8,221 nucleotides of DNA from an uncultured Pseudomonadota bacterium (GCA_903883985.1 CAISDD010000030.1:1-8221); one strand, 5' to 3'. Positions 1 to 6,265 are shown, counted from the stretch's first letter. Made by a program: numbers and translations. Notes: a model not told the origin generated them from the letters alone.

Positions 1-495
1 CTGCCTGGGGTGGCTTACATCACTACCCCGCGTGAACGAGCGCTGATCGCACTATGCCGTGATTTATTGAGAAGTTACAACTGTCGGCCACAACTCGTTG
101 ATTCTATAGGTACTGTCAGACACTTTCATCGCACGTTCAGTCTACGTCTACAAAAACTCAACGCGACGCCGACAAGGTAGCCAATGCCGACCCGGCACTT
201 AAAACGGCACTACGAGCTTTGTAGTTCGTGGCGACCGCTGAGGGAGGTGCTCCACTAGGTGCTCGACTGCCTGGGTCAGAGCATCAGCCATCACCCGAGA
301 AACCAGCCGCGGCCATCCTGGCGCGCCCTGTAGAACTGTTGTCCGGTAGGACTTGAGGCGCTCGACGTTGACGTGCTAGACCGCGCGCTGACCGTTGAGG
401 ATATCCACATTGTGCTGACCACATGGGCCGGCTAATGCGTGACCCATCATCCAGAAGCCGGGTCTAGTGGCGCGTCCTGAGGGCATCGTCGAAAG
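1..495. other. Gene-free, probably decayed stretch
   Basis: No reading frame here has a plausible start, a recognisable motif and a sensible length on either strand. Stop codons are spread through most frames. The longest open stretch is on the minus strand from about position 504 to 199; it is interrupted by an in-frame amber codon at 376-378 and matches no family I can name with confidence. The part before about position 230 is visibly less GC-rich than the genes further right. I read this as intergenic or relic DNA, possibly from an old insertion, but no specific ancestor can be supported. Confidence 0.5.
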
Positions 496-565
496 GCCAT
501 GCAGGGGGTAGGGGCGCGTGCCCCTGGAAACCCGAAGGGCCGGAAACCTACTGTGAAGCCATGCA
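496..565 (+). other. Small structured block between 8-nt direct repeats
   Basis: The octamer GCCATGCA occurs at 496-503 and again at 558-565. The 54 nt between them can fold as a compact multi-branched element: GTAGG at 508-512 can pair with CCTAC at 547-551. Enclosed are a perfect hairpin (AGGGGC 510-515, loop GCGT, GCCCCT 520-525; its first bases compete with the closing stem) and a small CCC-GAA-GGG hairpin at 531-539. GGAAACC or GGAAACCC follows each hairpin, at 526 and 542. This could be a fragment of a structured RNA (the GGAAAC motifs recall group II intron stems) or chance. The direct repeats resemble a target-site duplication, but no transposase or terminal inverted repeat is present. 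Confidence 0.25.
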
Positions 566-820
566 CAGAAAATCTACTCCGCTCAACAGGCATTCAAAAC
601 CGAATCAAAATGGGTGCGTCCCTTTCTGGCGCTGGGATGGCAGCCTGTTCGCTGATTTACCACTGGTGACCTTTTTTCAGCAAACAACGGGCATCGTCAC
701 CGTGGTGGCCGACCTCTCCGATAAAGCCGCTTCATGGCACGGGACTTGCAATTTGCATGGATTGTGCCAGTAGGTAGGGTTTAGGGGGCGGGTGAGACAC
801 CACGGAAAGAGGTACGCGGG
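566..820. other. No recognisable gene; AT-richer relic region
   Basis: A 70-codon plus-strand frame begins at the ATG at 561 and ends at 773. It has no clear ribosome-binding site, no domain motif and no composition typical of the real genes in this window, so it is not called as a gene. The minus strand is broken by stops in every frame. The stretch is AT-richer than the operons and lies between two structured segments, which would fit a degenerated mobile element, but nothing specific can be identified. Confidence 0.35.
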
Positions 821-868
821 GAGCCGGTACGCAGCGAAGTACGCACCGTTTCAGCCAATGCTATGGTT
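821..868 (+). other. Possible degenerate group II intron D5/D6-like end
   Basis: The segment 821-852 begins GAGCCGG and ends ACCGTTTC with an internal GCGAA. This recalls group II intron domain V, whose usual form is GAGCCG…, a GAAA-type loop, …CGGTTC. The outer arms pair at seven of eight positions (GAGCCGGT with ACCGTTTC, counting one G·T pair). The inner arms, ACGC and ACGC, do not pair as a true domain V should. A small hairpin follows at 853-868 (AGCCA, 6-nt loop, TGGTT), where domain VI would sit. No reverse transcriptase/maturase reading frame is present. If real, this is a decayed 3' end ending where the dispersed repeat begins; chance resemblance is quite possible. Confidence 0.2.
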
Positions 869-952
869 AAGTAATGTCGCGTAACTGATTTTGCCTTCAT
901 TAAGCTGTTGGCGCAGGCCCTCATCCCCGGCCTTCGCCTTGAAGGGGAAGGA
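868..952. repeat. Dispersed repeat, copy A (truncated)
   Basis: Positions 868-932 match 8082-8146 with only three differences (at 887, 908 and 909), so the two ends of this window share a 65-bp repeat. After 932 the copies diverge. This one keeps only the left half of the CCCTCATCCCC… palindromic element and a weak hairpin (CCTTC near 931 with GAAGG near 941), and it lacks the TGAGGG right end. Read on the minus strand, both copies encode the same peptide stretch (AGDEGLR-QLNEGK-SYATLL), which shows the repeat rather than a gene. Copy A has no gene attached. Confidence 0.85.
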
Positions 953-1090
953 GAAATACGGCAGCACCTGAGTAGTTACTTGGCGTAACCCAACAGTCTT
1001 TGATACCGGCGCCAGGATGATTGACTCCCAGGTCTGAATTGCAAAAAGGTGCAAGCTTCACTTACGGCTGGATCAGGAAGTCTGAACCTC

Positions 1091-1126
1091 TGGCGGAAGG
1101 CGCGAAATGCCGCTTTCCACCCTACC
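1091..1126. repeat. Dispersed palindromic repeat (GGTAGGGTGGAAAGC type)
   Basis: GGAAGGCG (1095-1102) and CGCTTTCC (1111-1118) form an 8-bp stem with one wobble pair around an 8-nt loop. On the minus strand the element begins GGTAGGGTGGAAAGCG, which resembles a short palindromic repeat family often scattered through gammaproteobacterial genomes. An 8-bp tandem duplication of TACCTTGC lies at its right edge (1123-1138). No gene is associated with it. Assignment to a known family is from memory; the inverted repeat is directly visible. Confidence 0.5.
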
Positions 1127-1227
1127 TTGCTACCTTGCTTGCACGCGCGCCTTTGATCGCACGGCTGAAGCAATGGGCTTGGCCGTGCTCAACGCCGACG
1201 CTTCGCGGCCCAGTAGGGGTCTTGGAT

Positions 1228-1255
1228 GTAGAAGCAGGCAGGATGCCTGCGCTAC
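1228..1255. repeat. REP-like hairpin downstream of the SDR gene
   Basis: GCAGGC at 1233-1238 and GCCTGC at 1244-1249 form a perfect stem around the loop AGGAT, and GTAG (1228-1231) pairs with CTAC (1252-1255) outside a small internal mismatch. It begins about 20 nt past the stop codon of the last gene of the minus-strand operon. Elements with this GCAGGCATCCTGCCTGC core are widespread dispersed repeats. On the minus strand no T-run follows the hairpin, so it is not a classical intrinsic terminator. It may still stabilise the transcript end or aid termination. Confidence 0.6.
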
Positions 1256-1275
1256 ACGGCGTCCCACGGCAGGCT

Positions 1276-2076
1276 TCATCGCCCGGCTTGCGCCGCCACC
1301 CGGTCGAAATGCCAGCGCAGGACGGGCCCCAGGAGGCTGTGCAATACGGCCAGGGCGGACATGGCCAGGCCCGGCGTAATCACGAAGCGGTTGCGGCGCA
1401 CGCCGTCGAGGATGGCAGCGGCCACAGCGTCGGCGCTCATGACCTGGGCAGCACCCGCGATGGCGCGGGTTTGCGCCGGCTTGGTGAGGTTTTCCGCAGC
1501 TAGTTGCGGGGTGTCGGTATCCGGGGGATGCACCACCGAGACGCCGACGCCATCGCCCTGCAATTCCGCACGCAGCACTTCGGCGAGGCCACGCACCGCA
1601 AACTTGGTCGGCGCATAGGCGGCGTAACCATAGACACCGATCAAGCCGGCCCCGGAGGACAGCAGCACCACATGGCCGGCGCGCTGCGCCCGCATGGCCG
1701 GCAGCACTGCGCGCAGAACATGGAGAGTTCCGAAATAGTTGACCGCCATCGCCTGCTCGAAATCGGCGTCGGCCAGCGCCTCGAAGTAATCCGGACGGGC
1801 TATGCCCGCGCAGGTCAGCACCAGATCCGGCGCACCATACTGGTCCAGCGCACATACCACGGCAGCGCTCACCTTGAGGCGATCGGCCACATCGACGGCG
1901 TGGCAATGGACAGCGGCGGCGCCCAGGGCACGCAACCCGTCGGCGGCCTGTTCCAGCACCTCGGCACGGCGCGCGAGCAGGCTGAGTCGCCAGCCGGACG
2001 CCGCCAGCCGCCGCGCCACCGCCAGCCCGATACCGCTGGATCCGCCGCTGATCAGCGCATGCGGAGGAAGACTCAC
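1276..2076 (-). CDS. Short-chain dehydrogenase, 3-ketodihydrosphingosine reductase-like
   Basis: A 266-residue classical SDR that probably reduces a 3-keto long-chain amine to the 3-hydroxy form with NADPH. Visible features are a Rossmann loop SGGSSGIG (10-17), basic residues after beta 2 (LARR, 34-37) that favour NADP, a CAG in place of the usual NAG (89-91), the active-site Asn in VNYFG (113), Ser141, and Tyr154-x3-Lys158. The stretch KFAVRGLAE followed by PPDTDTP (184-190) and ENLTKP is characteristic of the eukaryotic KDSR/FVT1 group rather than general SDRs. A hydrophobic segment at about 236-252 could associate with the membrane. The chosen GTG start at 2076 overlaps the stop of the upstream gene (GTGA), implying translational coupling; no strong Shine-Dalgarno is seen. 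A longer in-frame extension runs antisense through the neighbouring gene's codons and lacks SDR sequence. Family and fold are sure; the substrate is inferred from motif and neighbour. Confidence 0.88.
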   Translation of the reverse strand: MSLPPHALISGGSSGIGLAVARRLAASGWRLSLLARRAEVLEQAADGLRALGAAAVHCHAVDVADRLKVSAAVVCALDQYGAPDLVLTCAGIARPDYFEALADADFEQAMAVNYFGTLHVLRAVLPAMRAQRAGHVVLLSSGAGLIGVYGYAAYAPTKFAVRGLAEVLRAELQGDGVGVSVVHPPDTDTPQLAAENLTKPAQTRAIAGAAQVMSADAVAAAILDGVRRNRFVITPGLAMSALAVLHSLLGPVLRWHFDRVAAQAGR

Positions 2077-3290
2077 GGTTCGCTGGCAACCGTGGCCAGC
2101 ACGGCCTGCAACTGCTGAACCACGAAAGCCAGTTGCGATAGCGTATGGTCGGCGCTGAGGAAGAAGCGCAACAGCGAGCCGTTCTTGGGCACCGCCGGAT
2201 AGATGACCGGCTGTACGTTGATGCCCCGTTCGAGCAGCGCGTGGGAAACCGCCATGCAACGGTATTGATCGCCGATGGTGAGCGGCACGATGGGCGAAAC
2301 CCCCTCCGGCTCGACCGGGAAGCCCGCTCCATGCATAAGGCGGCGGAATTCCCGGCCGACGGCTTGCAGGCGCAGCACCCGCTCAGGCTCCCGACGCAGG
2401 ATGCGCAAGGCGGCCAGGGCGGCGGCCGTATCGGCGGGGGCCAGACCGACGCTGAAGATGAAACCGGGCGCCAGGAAGCGCAGGTATTGCACCAGACAGG
2501 CGTCACCCGCGATGAAGCCGCCACAACTGGCCAGGGATTTGCTAAGCGTACCCATGTGGATATCGACTGGCTGCCCGGACAGCCCACAATGCTCGACCAG
2601 GCCCCGCCCGGTAGCGCCCAGTGTGCCCAGTGAATGAGCCTCGTCCATCATCAAGTCGGCATCGTGGCGATGGCAGACTTCAGCCAGGTGAACCAGGTCG
2701 GGCACATCGCCGTGCATGCTGTAGAGCCCTTCCACCACCACCAGCACCCGACCGTATTGCTTGCGGTACTCACGCAGTTGACGATCCAGAGCATGGATAT
2801 CGTTGTGGCGAAATCGCTTGCGTTCGGCGCTGGACATCAGGGTGCCGCTGACGATGCTGTTGTGGGACTGCTCGTCGTAGAGGATCAGGTCACGGCGACC
2901 GTAGAGATGGCTGATGGTGGTGACGTTGGTGTTGTAGCCACCGACAAACACCAGGCAGTCCTCGGTGCCTAGGAAATCGGCCAGCTCCTGCTCCAGTTCT
3001 CGATGGAGGGGGATTTCACCAGAGACGATGCGGCTGGCCGACACGGAGGTGCCGTAGCGGTCGATCGCCTCACGAGCCGCGTTCGAGACTTCCGGATGGC
3101 CGCACAGGCCCAGGTAGTTGTAGCTGGAAAAATTCACCAGAGGGCCATGACCCAGGTCGATCTCGGCTCCGTTCACACCTATGTGCGGCTGGAAGAAGGG
3201 GATACAGCCGCTACGATCGAGCTGGGTGGCGATGCGCTGCTGGAGCATCCGCACACCGATCATATGGGAAAACCGAGAGGTGCGAGTCAT
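2073..3290 (-). CDS. PLP-dependent alpha-oxoamine synthase (serine palmitoyltransferase-like)
   Basis: A 405-residue enzyme of the class II aminotransferase-fold alpha-oxoamine synthases, which condense an amino acid with an acyl thioester with loss of CO2. Numbering from the ATG at 3290: NFSSYNYLGL (53-62), GTSVSASRIVSG, SHNSI with the ring-stacking His143, VEGLYSMHGD, the PLP-binding DEAH (Asp216, His219), the Schiff-base lysine in TLSKS (Lys251), and a C-terminal Arg375 in LLRFFLSADHT, where carboxylate-binding Arg sits in the family. Length is normal. The ATG at 3290 lies 10 nt after the tolC-like stop, with TGAG near it as a weak ribosome site; an alternative GTG at 3323 would overlap the upstream gene. 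The downstream KDSR-like reductase favours a serine palmitoyltransferase-type role over biotin (KAPA) or threonine (KBL) enzymes; a polyketide-releasing synthase is the main alternative. The amino acid used cannot be told. Confidence 0.88.
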   Translation of the reverse strand: MTRTSRFSHMIGVRMLQQRIATQLDRSGCIPFFQPHIGVNGAEIDLGHGPLVNFSSYNYLGLCGHPEVSNAAREAIDRYGTSVSASRIVSGEIPLHRELEQELADFLGTEDCLVFVGGYNTNVTTISHLYGRRDLILYDEQSHNSIVSGTLMSSAERKRFRHNDIHALDRQLREYRKQYGRVLVVVEGLYSMHGDVPDLVHLAEVCHRHDADLMMDEAHSLGTLGATGRGLVEHCGLSGQPVDIHMGTLSKSLASCGGFIAGDACLVQYLRFLAPGFIFSVGLAPADTAAALAALRILRREPERVLRLQAVGREFRRLMHGAGFPVEPEGVSPIVPLTIGDQYRCMAVSHALLERGINVQPVIYPAVPKNGSLLRFFLSADHTLSQLAFVVQQLQAVLATVASEP

Positions 3291-3300
3291 ACCTGTGTTC

Positions 3301-4770
3301 TCAGGGTAAGCGGGTGAAAGCACTCGCCAGCAAGGCTGGCTCGTTCATTTCATCCAGAATGCTGGCTGTGGCCAGGTGCAAGTCGGCGAGTGCCTCAGCA
3401 TACAGGCGCTCAAGATCGGATAGTTGCCGCTGGGCATTGCCCAGTTGATCGGCGGCATCGAGCAGTGCGGAGGGTGGCTGCTGGCCCTGATCCACCAGTT
3501 GCCGGGCCAGGCCGAGCCGCTCCCGGAACGTCTCCACCACCGCACGGGTGCGTTCGATGGACGGGGCTGCGCCAAGGACGCGTTTGCCCGCCATGCGCAC
3601 CTCCACCTCGATCCGGCGGCGCAGGTCGTCCGCCTGGAGTGTGGCTAGACCCACGTCCGCCACGCCCTGCAGGCCCGCACCCAGACCACGGTTTTCACCC
3701 AGCGGTTTGGTCCAGCTCAGCAGCAGGCGATCGACCCCGGCTTGCACCACGACGCGGGAATCTACTTCCCGGCGGACGGCGCGCGCACGTTGCCGGGCCG
3801 CTTCGATGCGCAGCGTCTCGCCTTGTAGGTCCAGTCGCCGCGCCGTCGCATCGGCCAACTGGCCCAGCAGCCAGGCTGCACCCAGGCCAGCGGTCGGTTT
3901 CGGAAAACCGGCGTCGATGCCGACCACGGCGGATTCGTCGGTACGAAGCAGCAAAGCCAGATCCAGGCGCGCGGAGCCCAGGTCGAGCGCCGCCTGGTCG
4001 ACTGCATTGCGTCGCAGTTCGGCCCGCGCCAGCACGTCCTCTGCCGCCATCCGGGAAATCTCGTGCGCGGCCATCAATCGCAGCGTGCGCCCCGCGACCT
4101 CCTCGGCGACTGCGGCCTGCGCCAGGGTCGCACGGTATTTCTGCTGGGCAGCGAGCAGTTCCCAGGTGGCTTTCACCACCCGATTCAGGTAAATCTGTCG
4201 GCCATGGCGGCTGTCGAGGCGGCTGGCAGCCAGGTCCGAACGCGCCGAGCTCAGGCGCAGGGCTTCCACGGGCTCTCCGAAACTGGCATCGACCGGCACA
4301 TCGACTTGCAGTAAGGGCTGGCTGCGCAACAGGGCGGAGGCAAGTTGCGACTGCTCGGCTCCGCTGCTGACGATGAGACCGGGATGCACACGGATGCCAT
4401 TGTCGAAGAGCTTTTCGGCGCCGACGCTGGCAGTCACGACATCGACGGGCTCGATCTGCGTGGTGACGAAACCGTTGGCGCTGCGGGTCGTCAGCAGACG
4501 CCGCCCCCCGCCGCTGGCTTCGGCATTCCAGTCGAAAGCACCCTGAGCGGCATGCACCGCGCTCTGGGCGCGCTGCTCCATGAGCAGCGCGCGCGCGACA
4601 TTACCCTGAGAGCCGGCCAGTAGCGCCATACGGATGACTTCCGGCATCGTCAGTAGCGCGCCATCCGCCGCCTGGGCCGCGTCGGCGAGGGCGAAAACGC
4701 AGGAAATCATGGCCATTGCGCATGTCCAGACCCAGTGCCTCGGCGTGGCTGCGGTCTTCCAGCGTGTCAT
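3301..4770 (-). CDS. TolC-family outer-membrane efflux channel
   Basis: A 489-residue outer-membrane factor expected to trimerise into a periplasm-spanning channel for an ABC or RND pump. The ATG at 4770 is chosen because it gives a good signal peptide: positively charged MTRWKTAATPR, a hydrophobic core (about 13-29) and a likely cut after AQA at residue 34. Upstream in-frame codons lack such character and extend through the promoter region. The mature protein shows the family pattern: LTMPEVIRMAL near its start, GAFDWNAEASGGG, two long alanine/leucine/arginine-rich helical stretches with heptad-like spacing separated by a duplicated half, and SALLDAADQLGNAQRQLSDLE near the C terminus. It is first in the operon and precedes the synthase by 10 nt. 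No ABC component is beside it on this side, so the partner is probably the DevC/DevA pair in the same window. Its best analogue in that case is cyanobacterial HgdD. Specific partner and cargo are inferred. Confidence 0.85.
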   Translation of the reverse strand: MTRWKTAATPRHWVWTCAMAMISCVFALADAAQAADGALLTMPEVIRMALLAGSQGNVARALLMEQRAQSAVHAAQGAFDWNAEASGGGRRLLTTRSANGFVTTQIEPVDVVTASVGAEKLFDNGIRVHPGLIVSSGAEQSQLASALLRSQPLLQVDVPVDASFGEPVEALRLSSARSDLAASRLDSRHGRQIYLNRVVKATWELLAAQQKYRATLAQAAVAEEVAGRTLRLMAAHEISRMAAEDVLARAELRRNAVDQAALDLGSARLDLALLLRTDESAVVGIDAGFPKPTAGLGAAWLLGQLADATARRLDLQGETLRIEAARQRARAVRREVDSRVVVQAGVDRLLLSWTKPLGENRGLGAGLQGVADVGLATLQADDLRRRIEVEVRMAGKRVLGAAPSIERTRAVVETFRERLGLARQLVDQGQQPPSALLDAADQLGNAQRQLSDLERLYAEALADLHLATASILDEMNEPALLASAFTRLP

Positions 4771-4915
4771 CGATATCAGAATCCGTAGGGGAAAGCGGGG
4801 TAAATAGGTAGCAGGTAGCCAAACAGATCGGGATGCAGCCTGCCTTGCCGGCCGCTCCCCATCGAGGAGGGGCACGGGCGGCAGCGATGTTCGCGCACCC
4901 ACCCAGGCCGCGCGG

Positions 4916-4921
4916 ATTATA
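4916..4921 (-). promoter_or_regulatory. Candidate -10 box of the tolC-synthase-SDR operon
   Basis: A perfect TATAAT reads on the minus strand here, about 145 nt upstream of the channel gene's ATG. No good -35 lies at the right distance: the best match, ACGACT at 4940-4945, has only three consensus bases. Transcription would begin near 4909 and leave a leader of about 140 nt. A weak -35 suggests help from an activator. Confidence 0.4.
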
Positions 4922-4949
4922 ACGTCGCCCCATGCGCGCAGTCGTGCGC

Positions 4950-4965
4950 TGACATATTGTTGTCA
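4950..4965. promoter_or_regulatory. Candidate operator, TGACA-N6-TGTCA
   Basis: TGACA (4950-4954) and TGTCA (4961-4965) form a perfect inverted repeat around a 6-nt AT-rich spacer. It lies between the two divergent TATAAT boxes, 28 bp upstream of the minus-strand one and 39 bp upstream of the plus-strand one, in the most AT-rich part of the control region. A dimeric regulator bound there could act on both transcripts. No regulator gene is present in the window. Confidence 0.35.
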
Positions 4966-5004
4966 TGGTTTTTCCCATACCGCTCCCCGCGCGTGAGCAA
5001 CGTC

Positions 5005-5010
5005 TATAAT
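5005..5010 (+). promoter_or_regulatory. Candidate -10 box of the inositol-phosphate synthase gene
   Basis: A perfect TATAAT on the plus strand 150 nt upstream of the ATG at 5161. The bases 16 to 18 nt upstream (around 4981-4988) are GC-rich and do not resemble TTGACA, and no extended -10 TG is present. A short inverted repeat, GCGTG (4991-4995) and CACGC (5014-5018), flanks the box. Transcription would start near 5017, right at the first arm of the long inverted repeat that follows. Confidence 0.4.
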
Positions 5011-5017
5011 TCGCACG

Positions 5018-5059
5018 CTCATGGCGCAGCCCGGACTCGTTCCGCGGCTGCGCCATGAG
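5018..5059 (+). promoter_or_regulatory. 14-bp perfect inverted repeat at the 5' end of the ino1 leader
   Basis: CTCATGGCGCAGCC (5018-5031) and GGCTGCGCCATGAG (5046-5059) are exact reverse complements around a 14-nt loop. If transcription starts about 7 nt after the TATAAT box, this hairpin would be the very 5' end of the mRNA, leaving about 100 nt before the start codon. It could protect the mRNA end, act as a control structure, or be a protein-binding palindrome. It has no following T-run and matches no riboswitch class that I recognise. Confidence 0.6.
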
Positions 5060-5160
5060 GGAAGGAATCCAGTCATCCCGGTACGCCGGCGCCGTGACCT
5101 GCCTGGTTGGGCACAGGGTCATGGAATCCTGCGGCAATCACCACTTATTTGAGTTCCAAG

Positions 5161-6234
5161 ATGCTGAAAATCGCAATCGCCGGCCTGGGGAACTGCGCCA
5201 GTGCCCTGTTGCAATCGATCGCCGCCGCCCGCCATGGCAAGCTGGACGGAGTCATTCGCCAACAAATAGGCCGCTGGCAGGTCGGTGACATCGATGTCGT
5301 CGCCGCCTTCGACATCGATCGACGCAAAGTGGGACGTAGCGTCGGTGTAGCCGCCTTCGCGCTTCCCAACTGTGTGCAGGTGTTCGAGGCCGACTTGTCC
5401 ATGTTCACGACGCCGGTCCTGATGGGGCCGGTCCTGGATGGTGTCGCCAGCCACATGAAGGATTTCCCCGACGATCAAACCTTTCTCGTGGCCGACCTGA
5501 ACCCGGTCGATGTCGCCGCCGCCTTGCGCGATTCCCACGCTGAAATTCTGGTGTGTTACCTGCCGGTGGGCTCCGAGCAGGCGGTACGCCACTACGCCGA
5601 AGCCTGTCTGGCGGCAGGAGTCGGGATGGTCAACTGCGTTCCGGTGTTCATCGCCTCCAACCCCGACTGGGCGTCCCGTTTCGCCGCCGCCGGCCTGCCG
5701 CTGATCGGCGACGACATCAAGAGCCAACTCGGCGCCACCATCGTCCACCGCACCCTGGCCTGGCTGTTCGACATGCGGGGCATCAGCATCGACCGCACCT
5801 ATCAACTCAACACCGGCGGCAACACCGATTTCCTGAACATGCTGGCCCGCGACCGCCTGGCATCGAAGAAGATATCCAAAACCGGCTCGGTGCAATCCAT
5901 CCTCGGCAAACCCATCCCCGCCGGCAATGTTCATATCGGCCCGTCCGACTATGTACCCTGGCAGAAGGACAACAAGGTCTGCTTCCTGCGCATCGAGGGT
6001 AGCGGCATCGGCGGCGCCAAGGTGGAACTTGAACTGCGATTGTCGGTGCAAGATTCCCCGAACAGCGCAGGCGTCGTCCTGGATGCCATCCGATGCGCCA
6101 AGCTGGCCCTGGATCGAGGCATAGGCGGCGCCCTGCTCGAAGCCTCATCGGCATTCATGAAGACCCCACCGCACCAATATCATGACCTGGAGGCCCAGCG
6201 TCAGTGTGACGAGTTCATCGCCAGGAACGGCTAG
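5161..6234 (+). CDS. ino1: myo-Inositol-1-phosphate synthase (inositol-3-phosphate synthase)
   Basis: A 357-residue NAD-dependent isomerase converting D-glucose 6-phosphate to 1D-myo-inositol 3-phosphate, the first step to inositol and inositol lipids. It is of the short actinobacterial/archaeal type, not the roughly 500-residue eukaryotic one. Features: nucleotide loop GLGNCASALLQ (8-18); ADLNPVD (111-117); GDDIKSQLGATIVHR (183-197) with the active-site Lys187; LNTGGNTDFLN (216-226); SKKISKT (235-241) carrying further conserved lysines; and SAFMKTPPHQY (330-340). The ATG at 5161 starts four residues ahead of the first strand and nucleotide loop. The TTG at 5107 would add 18 residues without family resemblance. 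The ribosome site is weak (GAG at 5151). The gene stands alone, divergent from the tolC-like operon and converging on the ABC genes with only 31 nt between stops. A link to a lipid headgroup is inferred from context; compatible-solute or other inositol use is possible. Confidence 0.93.
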   Translation: MLKIAIAGLGNCASALLQSIAAARHGKLDGVIRQQIGRWQVGDIDVVAAFDIDRRKVGRSVGVAAFALPNCVQVFEADLSMFTTPVLMGPVLDGVASHMKDFPDDQTFLVADLNPVDVAAALRDSHAEILVCYLPVGSEQAVRHYAEACLAAGVGMVNCVPVFIASNPDWASRFAAAGLPLIGDDIKSQLGATIVHRTLAWLFDMRGISIDRTYQLNTGGNTDFLNMLARDRLASKKISKTGSVQSILGKPIPAGNVHIGPSDYVPWQKDNKVCFLRIEGSGIGGAKVELELRLSVQDSPNSAGVVLDAIRCAKLALDRGIGGALLEASSAFMKTPPHQYHDLEAQRQCDEFIARNG

Positions 6235-6265
6235 CTCTCGCTCAGCACATCCTGCGGAGCCCATC

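Noticed and set aside
199..504. Minus-strand open stretch with a peptide HVNVERLKSYRT recalling the C-terminal end of gypsy-type integrases
   Set aside because: Only about a dozen residues resemble that motif, an amber codon interrupts the frame, no integrase or reverse transcriptase core is nearby, and such elements are not expected in bacteria.
481..505. Hammerhead-like CTGA…CGAAA sequence near 476-495
   Set aside because: The conserved CUGAUGA core is not present and the stems do not form.
561..773. 70-codon plus-strand frame as a small gene
   Set aside because: No ribosome-binding site, promoter, recognisable motif or neighbour supports it, and it sits in a decayed-looking region.
851..1054. 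67-codon minus-strand frame sharing AGDEGLR-QLNEGK-SYATLL with the upstream extension of the permease frame
   Set aside because: The shared peptide is explained by the duplicated DNA repeat, not by homologous proteins.
1130..2587. Long open frame of 485 codons on the minus strand
   Set aside because: It runs in another frame across the SDR and synthase genes, is arginine/serine/proline-rich as expected of GC-rich shadow frames, and shows no family motifs.
3390..4370. 326-codon open frame on the plus strand opposite the TolC-like gene
   Set aside because: The composition is dominated by Arg, Pro, Gly and Ala with no domain pattern. The opposite strand carries a clear TolC-family protein with a signal peptide.
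4811..4873. GCAGG/CCTGC and CTCC/GGAG pairings in the leader of the TolC-like gene as an attenuator
   Set aside because: The stems are only four to five pairs long with long loops and no T-run, and are easily expected by chance in GC-rich DNA.
6235..6265. Bidirectional terminator between ino1 and the ABC ATPase gene
   Set aside because: The 31-nt gap contains no convincing hairpin or T-run in either direction.
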